A stretch of 11,487 bases of DNA from Methylococcaceae bacterium (GCA_013138855.1 WTBX01000123.1:1-11487); one strand, 5' to 3'. Counted from the first letter of the stretch, positions 1 through 6,796 are shown. The notes: generated by a model not told the origin, from the sequence alone. Numbers and translations are program-made.

Positions 1-20
1 CTAGTTTTATATTTTAATTA

Positions 21-156
21 AGCGGAGCCGTGACTTTTAGTTGCAGCCGAAGTTTGATATATGAATATTAAAACGAGATTATTTAAAGCTGTTTAATTTA
101 TAGATTTTGGAGGTATTTTTAGGTCTCGTGCGCGACTAAAAGTCGCGTTTCCGCCT
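21..156. repeat. Element A: inverted pair of REP-like hairpins
   Basis: Two related short palindromes face each other in inverted orientation downstream of the arsS-like gene. The left one (about 27-47) pairs GTGACT with AGTTGC around a TTT loop and needs two G-T wobble pairs. The right one (131-147) is the perfect palindrome CGCGACTAAAAGTCGCG. The reverse complement of the right arm resembles the left arm, including the flanking GGA and the core GACTTTTAGT. About 80 AT-rich bases separate them. The same core recurs in element B, so this is a dispersed family, like REP/BIME or MITE elements. No U-tract follows the hairpin on the minus strand, so it is not a classic terminator, though it could stabilise the 3' end of the arsS transcript. 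Nothing else is visible in 1-171. Confidence 0.7.
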
Positions 157-171
157 GAATTGCTAGCCGAA

Positions 172-1134
172 TTATGTTGCTTGCAACGCGCCACCACAAC
201 TACTACCTTGCCCCGCTGTACAGCCATAACAATGCGCTAAGGTATTAATTGCTTGATTTTTTAACTCAGCGCGTAAAGTGCTGATATGAGTTTTATCTTT
301 ATTTTCACCTAAAGGTAATTTCAACATTTGATTAAAATCACAATCATAAACAAAACCTTGCCAATCTATACTCAAGGTATTTCGACACATTAGATTACCT
401 AAATTACTCGCTTGATAATTAGCCCGTAATAATTCAATATAATTTTCAAATTCGCCATGACTAATCAACGTACTCCCAAAACGCTGTATCGGTAAATTCG
501 TTAACGCGAATAATTGATTAAAAACAATCCCAAATTCATCAAATAAATGTTGTTTATACTGCTCTTCTAAAGGTTGTTGAGCAGGTGGCAAGCTCGCACC
601 TTGCGGATTAAACACCAAGTTTAAAACTAAATCGCTATCCGCTTGACCATAACCTAAAGCATTTAGGCGTTTTAATGCGTTAATACTATGATTAAACGTG
701 CCTTTACCACGTTGCTTATCAACATTATCTTCTAAATAACATGGCAGCGAGGCGACAATCTCTACTTTATGGTCTTTTAAAAACAGGGCTAAATCGTGAT
801 AACCCTCTTCTTCTAAAATCACTAAATTACAACGGTCGATAATTTTAATACCCATTTGCATAGCGCGAGTTACAAGGTAACTAAAATGGGGATTCATTTC
901 AGGTGCGCCGCCTGTTAAATCAAAAGTATGAATATGATTTTCCAGTGCGAAGGCAAACACTAAATCAATGGTTTCTTCATCCATTAATTCTGTGCGTTTA
1001 GGGCTGGCATTAACGTGGCAATGCGTACAACTTAAATTACATAAATAACCGAGGTTAAGCTGTAAAATTTCTAAGGCGTTGCGCTTGATTAATGGAAAAT
1101 CGCTATTTTGTAAATAAGGTAAAGTATCGTGCAT
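172..1134 (-). CDS. arsS: ArsS-like radical SAM / Cys-rich domain protein
   Basis: A 320-residue cytoplasmic radical SAM enzyme of the arsenosugar biosynthesis ArsS family. Characterised members add a 5'-deoxyadenosyl group to methylated arsenic, downstream of the methyltransferase ArsM. The 4Fe-4S/SAM motif CNLSCTHC (CxxxCxxC; C32, C36, C39) is followed by a GGAPE SAM-binding stretch at 75-79. The C-terminal domain (DUF3641-like) carries C250, C265, C302, C305 and C313, the last three in CYGCTAGQGSSCGG, probably binding an auxiliary cluster. Some relatives use selenocysteine in this Cys-rich region; here the positions are ordinary Cys codons. Length fits the family. The ATG overlaps the upstream DUF3047 stop as TAATG with no clear Shine-Dalgarno, implying translational coupling. 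No arsM is in the window, so the arsenic role rests on family membership alone; a different rSAM substrate remains possible. Confidence 0.88.
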   Translation of the reverse strand: MHDTLPYLQNSDFPLIKRNALEILQLNLGYLCNLSCTHCHVNASPKRTELMDEETIDLVFAFALENHIHTFDLTGGAPEMNPHFSYLVTRAMQMGIKIIDRCNLVILEEEGYHDLALFLKDHKVEIVASLPCYLEDNVDKQRGKGTFNHSINALKRLNALGYGQADSDLVLNLVFNPQGASLPPAQQPLEEQYKQHLFDEFGIVFNQLFALTNLPIQRFGSTLISHGEFENYIELLRANYQASNLGNLMCRNTLSIDWQGFVYDCDFNQMLKLPLGENKDKTHISTLRAELKNQAINTLAHCYGCTAGQGSSCGGALQAT

Positions 1135-1785
1135 TATTTTTCACTAAAATAAATATTGCCATAAAAGGCGGTGGCTGAACGGCTGCTATTGTCAGTGTCT
1201 GTCATGAGTGCGACAGCATCTATATATCGAATCTCTTCGCCGAGGTACTGTTTTAAATCTTGATATATATTACGCTTTTCTTGATACCAATGCTTGAGTC
1301 TGGATTCTTTAGAACGTAACGCGATCATCATTACATTTTTACCTGCAAAGGCATTTTCCCATATTTTCCCTTTAGGGCTTCGACTTGCCCAGACATAGTT
1401 GATGGAACGTGTTTTCCAAAAAGCTAAACCTCCACTCACAACCACGTAAATTCTCGCAGCATAATCATCCCCCGCTTTTGTTTGTTCATTTAGATTATCT
1501 AAAAGCATTTTCTACGCGCCATGACCAATTTAAATACGGGGTTTTCTGTAAGTCTATACGTTGTTCTTTAAATAAGCCTGATGCGCTGGCATCGCTGTGA
1601 GCTTTTAAGACGGTTTTACCGTGTTGGGAAATAAGTTGGTAATTTGTTGTTTCTGAAAATACTTTACTTTCCCAGCCTTGAAGGGTGTTTGCAGAAAAAT
1701 TTCCTATGATTAGGTTTTCAGCATTAATCGGGAATGCAGCCATTAATAATAAAGTTGTTAATAAATATGTAGAGAATATTTTCAT
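1134..1785 (-). pseudogene. DUF3047 family exported protein, interrupted by frameshift
   Basis: Two adjoining reading frames together form one DUF3047-like protein of about 216 residues. The N-terminal part (1495-1785, 96 residues) has a signal peptide: MK, a hydrophobic stretch, then an AFPINA cleavage-like site near residue 22, so the product should be periplasmic. It ends ...WSWRVENAFR then stop. The second frame (1134-1508) continues with LDNLNEQTKAGDDYAARIYVV and ends with the SATAFYGNIYF tail; both stretches look typical of the family. Removing one T from the TTTT run (complement of 1501-1504) gives WRVENALDNLNEQTKAGDDY in one uninterrupted frame. Translation starts at an ATG with AAGGAG five bases upstream. 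Function of the family is unknown to me. The break may be a real mutation or a sequencing or assembly error; the otherwise clean sequence favours an error or a very recent event. Confidence 0.83.
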
Positions 1786-1807
1786 TTCTGCTCCTTTTTA
1801 TTTAGTC

Positions 1808-1837
1808 GTTATAGTTATCAAAACCTTTCACGTTTAA
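1808..1837 (-). promoter_or_regulatory. Candidate promoter for the DUF3047-arsS unit
   Basis: On the minus strand TTAAAC (1832-1837) and TATAAC (1808-1813) are separated by 18 bases. The -10-like box matches the sigma70 consensus at five of six positions, but the -35-like box at only three. The -10-like box ends 22 bases before the start codon, leaving room for the AAGGAG site. In such AT-rich DNA chance matches are common. Confidence 0.28.
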
Positions 1838-1840
1838 TTT

Positions 1841-1873
1841 AGGGATAACATCCCTTTAAGGGATGGAATCCCT
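1841..1873. repeat. Tandem palindromes AGGGATnnnATCCCT
   Basis: Two copies of the inverted repeat AGGGAT-3 bases-ATCCCT lie 18 bases apart (1841-1855 and 1859-1873), separated by TTA. The inner halves also make a third palindrome, CATCCCTTTAAGGGATG (1849-1865), so the segment can fold as two side-by-side hairpins or one central hairpin. It sits upstream of the DUF3047-arsS start and just left of element B. It could be an operator for a dimeric regulator or another repeat relic; there is no regulator gene nearby to decide. Confidence 0.55.
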
Positions 1874-1889
1874 GAGTTTAGTCAGGCTG

Positions 1890-1997
1890 TTGGAGCCGCG
1901 ACTTTAGTCGCGGAAATCTTGCAAAGACCTTATGCTTTTAAATTAAGTTCAAGAGCGTTTTTAACGCTTTCCACGACTAAAGTCGAGATTCTAGCTT
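1890..1997. repeat. Element B: inverted pair of REP-like hairpins
   Basis: The left hairpin (1896-1913) is CCGCGACTTTAGTCGCGG with a TT loop; the right one (1974-1985) is CGACTAAAGTCG. The right arm reversed matches the left arm over CGACTTTAGTCG and the following GGAAA, so the two copies are inverted about a centre near 1941. A smaller hairpin, AGCGTT/AACGCT with a TTT loop (1954-1968), lies between them next to the right arm. The left copy shares GGAGCCGYGACTTT with element A. The module lies in the divergent gap between the DUF3047 gene and the thioredoxin-like gene. No transposase or RAYT gene is in the window. Confidence 0.75.
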
Positions 1998-2088
1998 AAT
2001 GCTAATTTAAAAATATAATCGTATAAGTTGAAGTCTTAGCAACGTGAAAAAACTCATTTTTCACATTTTCCATGTAAGCAATTATGAA

Positions 2089-2117
2089 TTGAAAAGGATA
2101 ACAACTACCAATAAAAA
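2089..2117 (+). promoter_or_regulatory. Candidate promoter for the thioredoxin-like gene
   Basis: TTGAAA (2089-2094) and TAAAAA (2112-2117) are separated by 17 bases. They match the sigma70 consensus at five and four of six positions respectively. A start site near 2125 would leave a leader of about 65 bases. A second -10-like TATACT lies at 2130-2135 but lacks a convincing -35. The call is weak because the region is very AT-rich. Confidence 0.28.
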
Positions 2118-2188
2118 GCGTATCAATTTATACTTATAGGGGCGTATATATTGTTTTTACAAAAAAAATAACATCTGAGGAGGAACAA

Positions 2189-2746
2189 ATGAGCGCGACA
2201 CCATCCAATATGCTGCCATTAGGTACGCTCGCTCCAGACTTTGAATTAGCTGATACGATAAGCGGTTCAACGTTAAACTTGTCATCGTTACAAGGTGATG
2301 AGGGGACTTTAATTCTGTTTATCTGTAATCATTGCCCTTACGTCATTCATATCAAACAACAGTTAATTGATATAGCCAATCATTATGCAAGCAAAGGCAT
2401 TAGCACAATTGCAATTAGTTCTAATGACGTTGAAAATCACCCACAAGATGCTCCCGATAAAATGACAGCGTTAATGCAAGACTGGGGGAGTCCTTTTGCT
2501 GCGTATTTATATGATGAATCGCAAGCGGTGGCGAAAGCTTATCAAGCAGCGTGTACGCCCGATATTTATTTATTTGATAAAGATTTAGCGTGTGTGTATC
2601 GCGGTCGTTTAGATGCTGCAACGCCTAAAAATGATGAACCATTGACAGGTTCTGATTTGCGTTCAGCATTGGAATGTTTACTTGCAGGGTCACCGATTAG
2701 TGAAACCCAGATTCCAAGTATGGGTTGTAATATTAAGTGGAAATAA
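2189..2746 (+). CDS. Thioredoxin family / peroxiredoxin-like protein
   Basis: A 185-residue thioredoxin-fold protein of the AhpC/TSA (PRX-like) type, likely a cytoplasmic thiol oxidoreductase. The N-terminus has the typical GTLAPDFEL stretch. Strand beta-1 LILFICNHCPYV carries the active-site-like C46-N-H-C49-P, the hallmark of this uncharacterised subfamily, in place of the classical CGPC. A cis-Pro-like loop ACTPD (C122, P124) and C-terminal SMGCNIKWK (C180) are also visible. There is no signal peptide or membrane segment. The start is fixed by a strong GAGGAGG at 2177-2183. It lies alone upstream of hppA with a 183-base gap and no clear terminator between them, so readthrough is possible. 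Family length is normal. Its electron donor and substrate cannot be told from sequence; AhpC-like peroxidase activity is less likely because the usual peroxidatic Cys context is absent. Confidence 0.88.
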   Translation: MSATPSNMLPLGTLAPDFELADTISGSTLNLSSLQGDEGTLILFICNHCPYVIHIKQQLIDIANHYASKGISTIAISSNDVENHPQDAPDKMTALMQDWGSPFAAYLYDESQAVAKAYQAACTPDIYLFDKDLACVYRGRLDAATPKNDEPLTGSDLRSALECLLAGSPISETQIPSMGCNIKWK

Positions 2747-2811
2747 TTTTAATCTATAACAATTAAGAATGGAGATAACGCAGGAGGACAAACTTTTAAT
2801 ACTCCATAACC

Positions 2812-2833
2812 GTTAAACGTTTTAGCGTTTGGC
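2812..2833 (+). repeat. Wobble hairpin in the trx-hppA gap
   Basis: GTTAAACG (2812-2819) pairs with CGTTTGGC (2826-2833) around TTTTAG. Two of the eight pairs are G-T wobbles that would be A-C mismatches on the other strand, so the fold suits plus-strand RNA. No U-tract follows, so it is not a standard terminator. It could be a degraded single copy of the AGCGTT/AACGCT inner hairpin of element B. The rest of 2747-2929 shows no ORF and no convincing promoter. Confidence 0.45.
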
Positions 2834-2929
2834 ATTCATATAATTATAATAAAGATAAAGGTATATTTGTAATAATTGGTTTCATATTGAAAACGAATCA
2901 TTTTATGAAAATACACACTGGAGATTTGC

Positions 2930-5035
2930 ATGAATACAGAGGTTTTTAAAACCGTAGGCTCTACTTTTGGAATTGCGGGCTTAGTCATCGCCGTGATTGT
3001 TTATGTAGTAGATATAGAAATGTTTCAAGGTATTGCGCCATTTTTAGGGATGGCTGGTTTAGGTTTTGCTTTTTTCATTTATCGTTCTATTTTAGCCACC
3101 CATGTTGGTACGGATAAAATGAAAGCCATCGCGGATTTAATTCATGAAGGCGCGATGGTTTTTTTAAAAGCAGAATACAAAATTTTATCCATTTTTGTAG
3201 CTGTCGTTGCATTGTTGATTTTTATGTTTATTTCACATGCAACCGCTTATGCCTTCTTAGCAGGGGCTATTTGCTCAATGTCAGCGGGTTATTTTGGCAT
3301 GGAAGCGGCGACTCAAGCTAATGTTAGAACCTCTCAAGCAGCGAATACCGAAGGTATGGGCGCGGCATTGATGGTCGCTTTTAGCGGTGGTTCTGTCATG
3401 GGTTTATCCGTCGCTTCTTTAGGACTTGTTGGTGTTGGTACAGTATTTATGTTTACTGACCCTAGCAATATGGAAAGCTATAAAATGCTGAATGGTTTTG
3501 CGATGGGTGCATCTTCAATTGCGCTTTTCGCTAGAATTGGCGGGGGTATTTACACTAAAGCGGCGGATGTGGGTGCTGATTTAGTCGGTAAAGTTGAAGC
3601 AGGCATTCCAGAAGATGATCCAAGAAATCCAGCGACTATTGCTGATAATGTCGGTGATAATGTCGGTGATACTGCGGGTATGGGAGCAGATATTTTTGAA
3701 TCTTATGTCGGTTCAGTCATTGCCACCATTGCGATTGCAGCAGCATCGACTAAATTTGTTAGTCCTGAAATGCAGATCAATGCGATTTTATTGCCGTTAG
3801 CCTTTGTAACCGTCGGTTTAATTGCTTCGGCAGTTGGCGTAGTGGCAATGCAAAAAATTAAAGACTTAAACCCTGCTCATGCTTTAGAAGCAGTAACGTG
3901 GATTGCAGCGGCTTTATTTTTATTATTTGCATTTCCTTTAGTGCTTTCAGCAGGGATTCAATTTGATTTAGGCGATAGAACGACTTCTATTTTGGGCCCT
4001 TTCTTTGCTGTCGTCGCTGGCGTAGTGGTTGGTATTTTTATTGGTAGAGTGACTGATTATTACACCTCAAAAGCGCCTGTTGAAAAGATTGCACAAGCCT
4101 CTAAATTTGGCCCTGCGACTAATATTATTGCAGGTTTAGGCATAGGAATGCGTTCCGTTGTTTTTCCTGTATTAGCGATTGCAGCGGCTATTTTATTAGC
4201 GTATTACGCTTCTGGCTTATACGGTATCGGCATTGCCGCAGTAGGCATGTTAGCAACCACAGGCGTTACTATGTCGGTTGATGCTTATGGACCTATTGCT
4301 GATAATGCAGGCGGCATTAGTGAAATGGCAGAATTAGGTGAAGAAACGCGTAAAATCACTGATTCTTTAGATGCGATTGGTAATACTACCGCAGCGGTTG
4401 GTAAAGGTTTTGCGATTGGTTCTGCGGCGTTAACGGCCTTAGCATTATTCTCAGCGTATGCAGCAGCTTCGGGCTTACAGTCGATTGACTTATTAAATCC
4501 ATTAGTGGTTGTCGGTCTTTTTATTGGGGGTTGTGTACCTTTCCTAGTTGCAGCGATGACGATGGATTCAGTGGGTAAAGCTGCGCAAGATATGGTTGAA
4601 GAAGTACGCCGTCAATTCCGTGATATTCCGGGTTTAATGGAAGGTACAACACCACCAGACTCTAGCCGTTGTATTGAAATTTCAACTAAAGCCTCGTTAA
4701 GAGAAATGATTTTACCGGGTTTAGTCACGATTTCTACGCCTGTTGTAGTCGGTTTTATCTTAGGCGAAGAAGCCTTAGGGGGTTTATTAGCAGGTTCTTT
4801 ATTAGTGGGCGTGTTAATGGCATTGTTTATGGCTAATGCGGGCGGTGCTTGGGATAATGCTAAAAAACTTATCGAAGGTGGCGCACATGGTGGTAAAGGT
4901 TCAGACGTACATAAAGCGGCGGTTTGCGGAGATACGGTAGGCGACCCATTTAAAGATACTTCAGGCCCTGCCTTAAACATTGTTGTCAAATTGATGGCGG
5001 TGGTTTCATTAGTCATTGCACCTTTGTTAGGCTAA
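2930..5035 (+). CDS. hppA: K+-dependent membrane ion-pumping pyrophosphatase
   Basis: A 701-residue inner-membrane protein with about 16 hydrophobic segments that hydrolyses PPi and pumps H+ and/or Na+. The signature AADVGADLVGKVE lies at 211-223. The DDPRNPATIADNVGD run (229-243) and VGD at 245-247 supply Mg-PPi-binding aspartates (D243, D247), followed by D254 and E257 in ADIFES. With a constant offset of 11 these match D232, D236, D243 and E246 of the Thermotoga maritima enzyme. In GNTTAAVGKG the K+-site positions are A488 and G491, where K+-independent enzymes have Lys and Thr, so this one should need K+. E257 at the gate is compatible with Na+ pumping but does not prove it. A C-terminal acidic/Lys motif, GDTVGDPFKDTSGP (667-680), completes the active site. 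GGAG at 2920-2923 supports the ATG. It is monocistronic or reads through from the thioredoxin-like gene, and is closed by a terminator at 5155-5188. Confidence 0.97.
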   Translation: MNTEVFKTVGSTFGIAGLVIAVIVYVVDIEMFQGIAPFLGMAGLGFAFFIYRSILATHVGTDKMKAIADLIHEGAMVFLKAEYKILSIFVAVVALLIFMFISHATAYAFLAGAICSMSAGYFGMEAATQANVRTSQAANTEGMGAALMVAFSGGSVMGLSVASLGLVGVGTVFMFTDPSNMESYKMLNGFAMGASSIALFARIGGGIYTKAADVGADLVGKVEAGIPEDDPRNPATIADNVGDNVGDTAGMGADIFESYVGSVIATIAIAAASTKFVSPEMQINAILLPLAFVTVGLIASAVGVVAMQKIKDLNPAHALEAVTWIAAALFLLFAFPLVLSAGIQFDLGDRTTSILGPFFAVVAGVVVGIFIGRVTDYYTSKAPVEKIAQASKFGPATNIIAGLGIGMRSVVFPVLAIAAAILLAYYASGLYGIGIAAVGMLATTGVTMSVDAYGPIADNAGGISEMAELGEETRKITDSLDAIGNTTAAVGKGFAIGSAALTALALFSAYAAASGLQSIDLLNPLVVVGLFIGGCVPFLVAAMTMDSVGKAAQDMVEEVRRQFRDIPGLMEGTTPPDSSRCIEISTKASLREMILPGLVTISTPVVVGFILGEEALGGLLAGSLLVGVLMALFMANAGGAWDNAKKLIEGGAHGGKGSDVHKAAVCGDTVGDPFKDTSGPALNIVVKLMAVVSLVIAPLLG

Positions 5036-5072
5036 TGTTACGGCGATATTAGATGTGAAATTTATATACCTT

Positions 5073-5100
5073 GGAGTGAAAAAACGTGTTTTTTTGCTCC
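5073..5100 (+). other. Wobble hairpin in the hppA 3' region
   Basis: GGAGTGAAAAAAC (5073-5085) can pair with GTTTTTTTGCTCC (5088-5100) over 13 pairs, with one T-G and one G-T wobble that favour plus-strand RNA. The apex would open to a larger loop. It starts 37 bases after the hppA stop and lies upstream of the main terminator. Its own T-run is inside the stem, so it is probably a 3'-end stabilising structure or part of a composite terminator rather than an independent one. Confidence 0.45.
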
Positions 5101-5154
5101 TTTACATAACATCAGTTATAAGTTTTATCCATAAAACACGGTGATATGATAAAC

Positions 5155-5188
5155 CCTCCAAGGTTTCTAAAACCTTGGAGGTTTTTTT
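5155..5188 (+). terminator. Rho-independent terminator of hppA
   Basis: A perfect 12-bp stem, CCTCCAAGGTTT (5155-5166) with AAACCTTGGAGG (5170-5181), closes on a CTA loop and is followed by seven Ts. This is a textbook intrinsic terminator for hppA, about 120 bases past its stop. On the minus strand only three Ts follow, so it would be a weaker terminator for the convergent P450 gene. A further 8-bp pairing, ACATGAAG (5201-5208) with CTTCATGT (5224-5231), adjoins the P450 stop. Confidence 0.92.
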
Positions 5189-5231
5189 ATACCATGAAGC
5201 ACATGAAGTATAAAAATTAAAACCTTCATGT

Positions 5232-6644
5232 TTATCTAGTCTCAAATTTAACCATCACTTTATCTGGCATCATAGTAAACGAAAAAACTTCCTGAACAGG
5301 TTGCTCAGTTTCAGCACGAGTAATCGAAAAATTCTTGCACAGCATCGCCATTGCTATTTTAATTTCAAGTAATGCCAAATTGCGTCCGGGACAAAATCGT
5401 GGCCCCGCACCGAAAGGTATATTCGCATTACGATTATGCACACATCCTGTCGCAGCTGATTCTAACCAACGCTCTGGTTTAAATTCCAGAGGATCACTGA
5501 AATTTTCCTTTTGTAAAGCAGCATAGCGAGTCACCAACATCAAGAATGTTCCTTTGGGAATATTGGTGCCTGCTAATTCAACATCCTCATTAGGTTCCAT
5601 AAAAAAAAGCGGGGCTACTGATTTTAAACGCAAGGTTTCATGAGCGACCGCTTCTATATAATTTAATTTCTCAATGGCACTTAAATCTTGCGGAATGGAA
5701 TCTGCCCCTAAAACCGTATCGACTTCCACCTGCATTTTATGTTGAATTTCTGGATGCTCGGCCATTAAATGCACCAACCAAGCTAAGGTGTATGCCGTGG
5801 TATCTTCACCTGCCAATAGAATGGTGATGATATTACCTTGAATCTCTGCGTCGGTTAAATACTGACCATTTTCACCCTTGGTAAGTAGTAACGCTTCCAG
5901 AAAATTAGCCGCTTCTATTGTATTGTCAGACTGTTGTTCCAGTTTTTTACGTGTCTGTTGAACAAATAGGTTTATTTTTTCCTTTATGATGTCTAAAGAT
6001 TTCTCCATTCTTCGTTCATCTGGCAACTTAATAAAATGCCAATAAGGAAAAGGTGCATTCGCCCTGCGATTGTAAACAGGCAGAAATCTTTGTAAGTGAA
6101 TCTGAAAACCATCACCTTCCTGTTCTAATAAATTAATATCGTAGCCAAAAGCAAAGTTGGTTGTTAGATCAACCGTATACTTCACCCAGTCTTCTTTTAT
6201 ATCAATAGCTTGTTCAGTATCAGCAATTTTGTCCCAACAGTTTTTTAAGCGTTCAGTTATGTTACGCATAACAGGAAAAAAGCTTTGCAATTGCTTAGTT
6301 TTAAATGCCTGCATGGTTATCTGACGTTGATGCTGCCATTGCTTCCCCTCAGCAGCAACAAGACCGTTACTCCCTAATTCAGCTCCAACCCGTTCGATGG
6401 AACTAAACCTGCGATAAGTTTTTGGACGATCTCGCAAAATATTTTGGATTAAAACAGGATCGCTAATGGCAACAACCGTTCTATTAGCAAGCTTAAATTT
6501 ATAGATACTGCCATAAATAGCAGACCATTCTTCCATAATCGTATGCAATTTTTGGACATCAACTTGTAAAAGGTTACCTAAAATAGGCACTCCTTTTGGG
6601 CCTGATAGTTGGGCAAGTGAATTAAGTCGTTTTTCGGTAATCAT
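5232..6644 (-). CDS. Cytochrome P450
   Basis: A 470-residue haem-thiolate monooxygenase with every core P450 motif: WQHQR in helix C (W103, R107), AGEDTT oxygen-binding site in helix I (278-283), ETLR (E336, R339) in helix K, FKPERW (388-393), and the haem loop FGAGPRFCPG with ligand C418. The N-terminus starts with the proline-rich GPKGVPILGN stretch and has no membrane anchor, so it should be soluble, like bacterial E-class/CYP102-type haem domains. No reductase domain is fused and no ferredoxin, reductase or biosynthetic gene is adjacent, so it must borrow redox partners; the substrate is unknown (fatty acid, terpenoid or other hydrophobic compound are all possible). It is a single-gene unit, convergent with hppA. 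Start ATG has a modest AAGG about nine bases upstream. Its isolation between housekeeping genes suggests an accessory gain, although composition does not stand out by eye. Confidence 0.96.
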   Translation of the reverse strand: MITEKRLNSLAQLSGPKGVPILGNLLQVDVQKLHTIMEEWSAIYGSIYKFKLANRTVVAISDPVLIQNILRDRPKTYRRFSSIERVGAELGSNGLVAAEGKQWQHQRQITMQAFKTKQLQSFFPVMRNITERLKNCWDKIADTEQAIDIKEDWVKYTVDLTTNFAFGYDINLLEQEGDGFQIHLQRFLPVYNRRANAPFPYWHFIKLPDERRMEKSLDIIKEKINLFVQQTRKKLEQQSDNTIEAANFLEALLLTKGENGQYLTDAEIQGNIITILLAGEDTTAYTLAWLVHLMAEHPEIQHKMQVEVDTVLGADSIPQDLSAIEKLNYIEAVAHETLRLKSVAPLFFMEPNEDVELAGTNIPKGTFLMLVTRYAALQKENFSDPLEFKPERWLESAATGCVHNRNANIPFGAGPRFCPGRNLALLEIKIAMAMLCKNFSITRAETEQPVQEVFSFTMMPDKVMVKFETR

Positions 6645-6710
6645 TAAGGGAAGCCTTGGAGTATGTTGTTTTCATTAACGAAAAAATCAAGGGTTCAGAG
6701 TATTTTATTT

Positions 6711-6750
6711 CTTTGATTTTTCCCCCTTTGATTTTCTCTGACTCCTTTGA
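6711..6750. repeat. CTTTGA direct repeats upstream of the P450 gene
   Basis: Three copies of CTTTGA(T/C)TTT occur at 6711, 6726 and 6745 (TCAAAG on the P450 coding strand), 15 and 19 bases apart, about 65-105 bases upstream of the P450 start. The longer context CTTTGATTTTTC/CTTTGATTTTCTCTGA/CTTTGACTTTTTCTGA is partly repeated. These could be spaced regulator-binding sites for the P450 gene or simple-sequence expansion. I could not place a convincing sigma70 promoter for this gene. Confidence 0.35.
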
Positions 6751-6796
6751 CTTTTTCTGATTATCACACATTTAGGGGAGGGCTTCTATTCTATAT

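Noticed and set aside
1..171. A short RiPP precursor peptide gene next to the radical SAM enzyme was looked for.
   Set aside because: The flanking sequence contains only repeat hairpins and AT-rich DNA with no small Cys-rich open frame.
172..260. Possible selenocysteine in the ArsS C-terminal Cys-rich motif, as in some relatives.
   Set aside because: All motif positions are plain Cys codons and there is no in-frame TGA in this part of the gene.
1495..1510. Programmed +1 ribosomal frameshifting between the two DUF3047 frames.
   Set aside because: There is no known +1 slippery site, such as a rare-codon or stop-adjacent shift signal, at the junction, and no downstream structure was evident. 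A one-base change in a short T run is simpler.
2781..2810. A Shine-Dalgarno-like AGGAGG at 2782-2787 that might start a small gene between the thioredoxin-like gene and hppA.
   Set aside because: No ATG, GTG or TTG follows at a suitable distance and no open frame continues.
4612..5016. An open frame of 134 codons on the minus strand inside hppA.
   Set aside because: It lies fully antisense to a strongly conserved gene, is low-complexity in composition (Pro/Ala/Thr-rich) and has no recognisable motif.
5069..6661. CCTTGGAG occurs at 5069, 5174 and 6654, on both sides of the P450 gene, resembling target-site or border repeats.
   Set aside because: The match is only eight bases, two of the three copies belong to the hppA 3' hairpins, and no mobile-element gene or longer border similarity is present.
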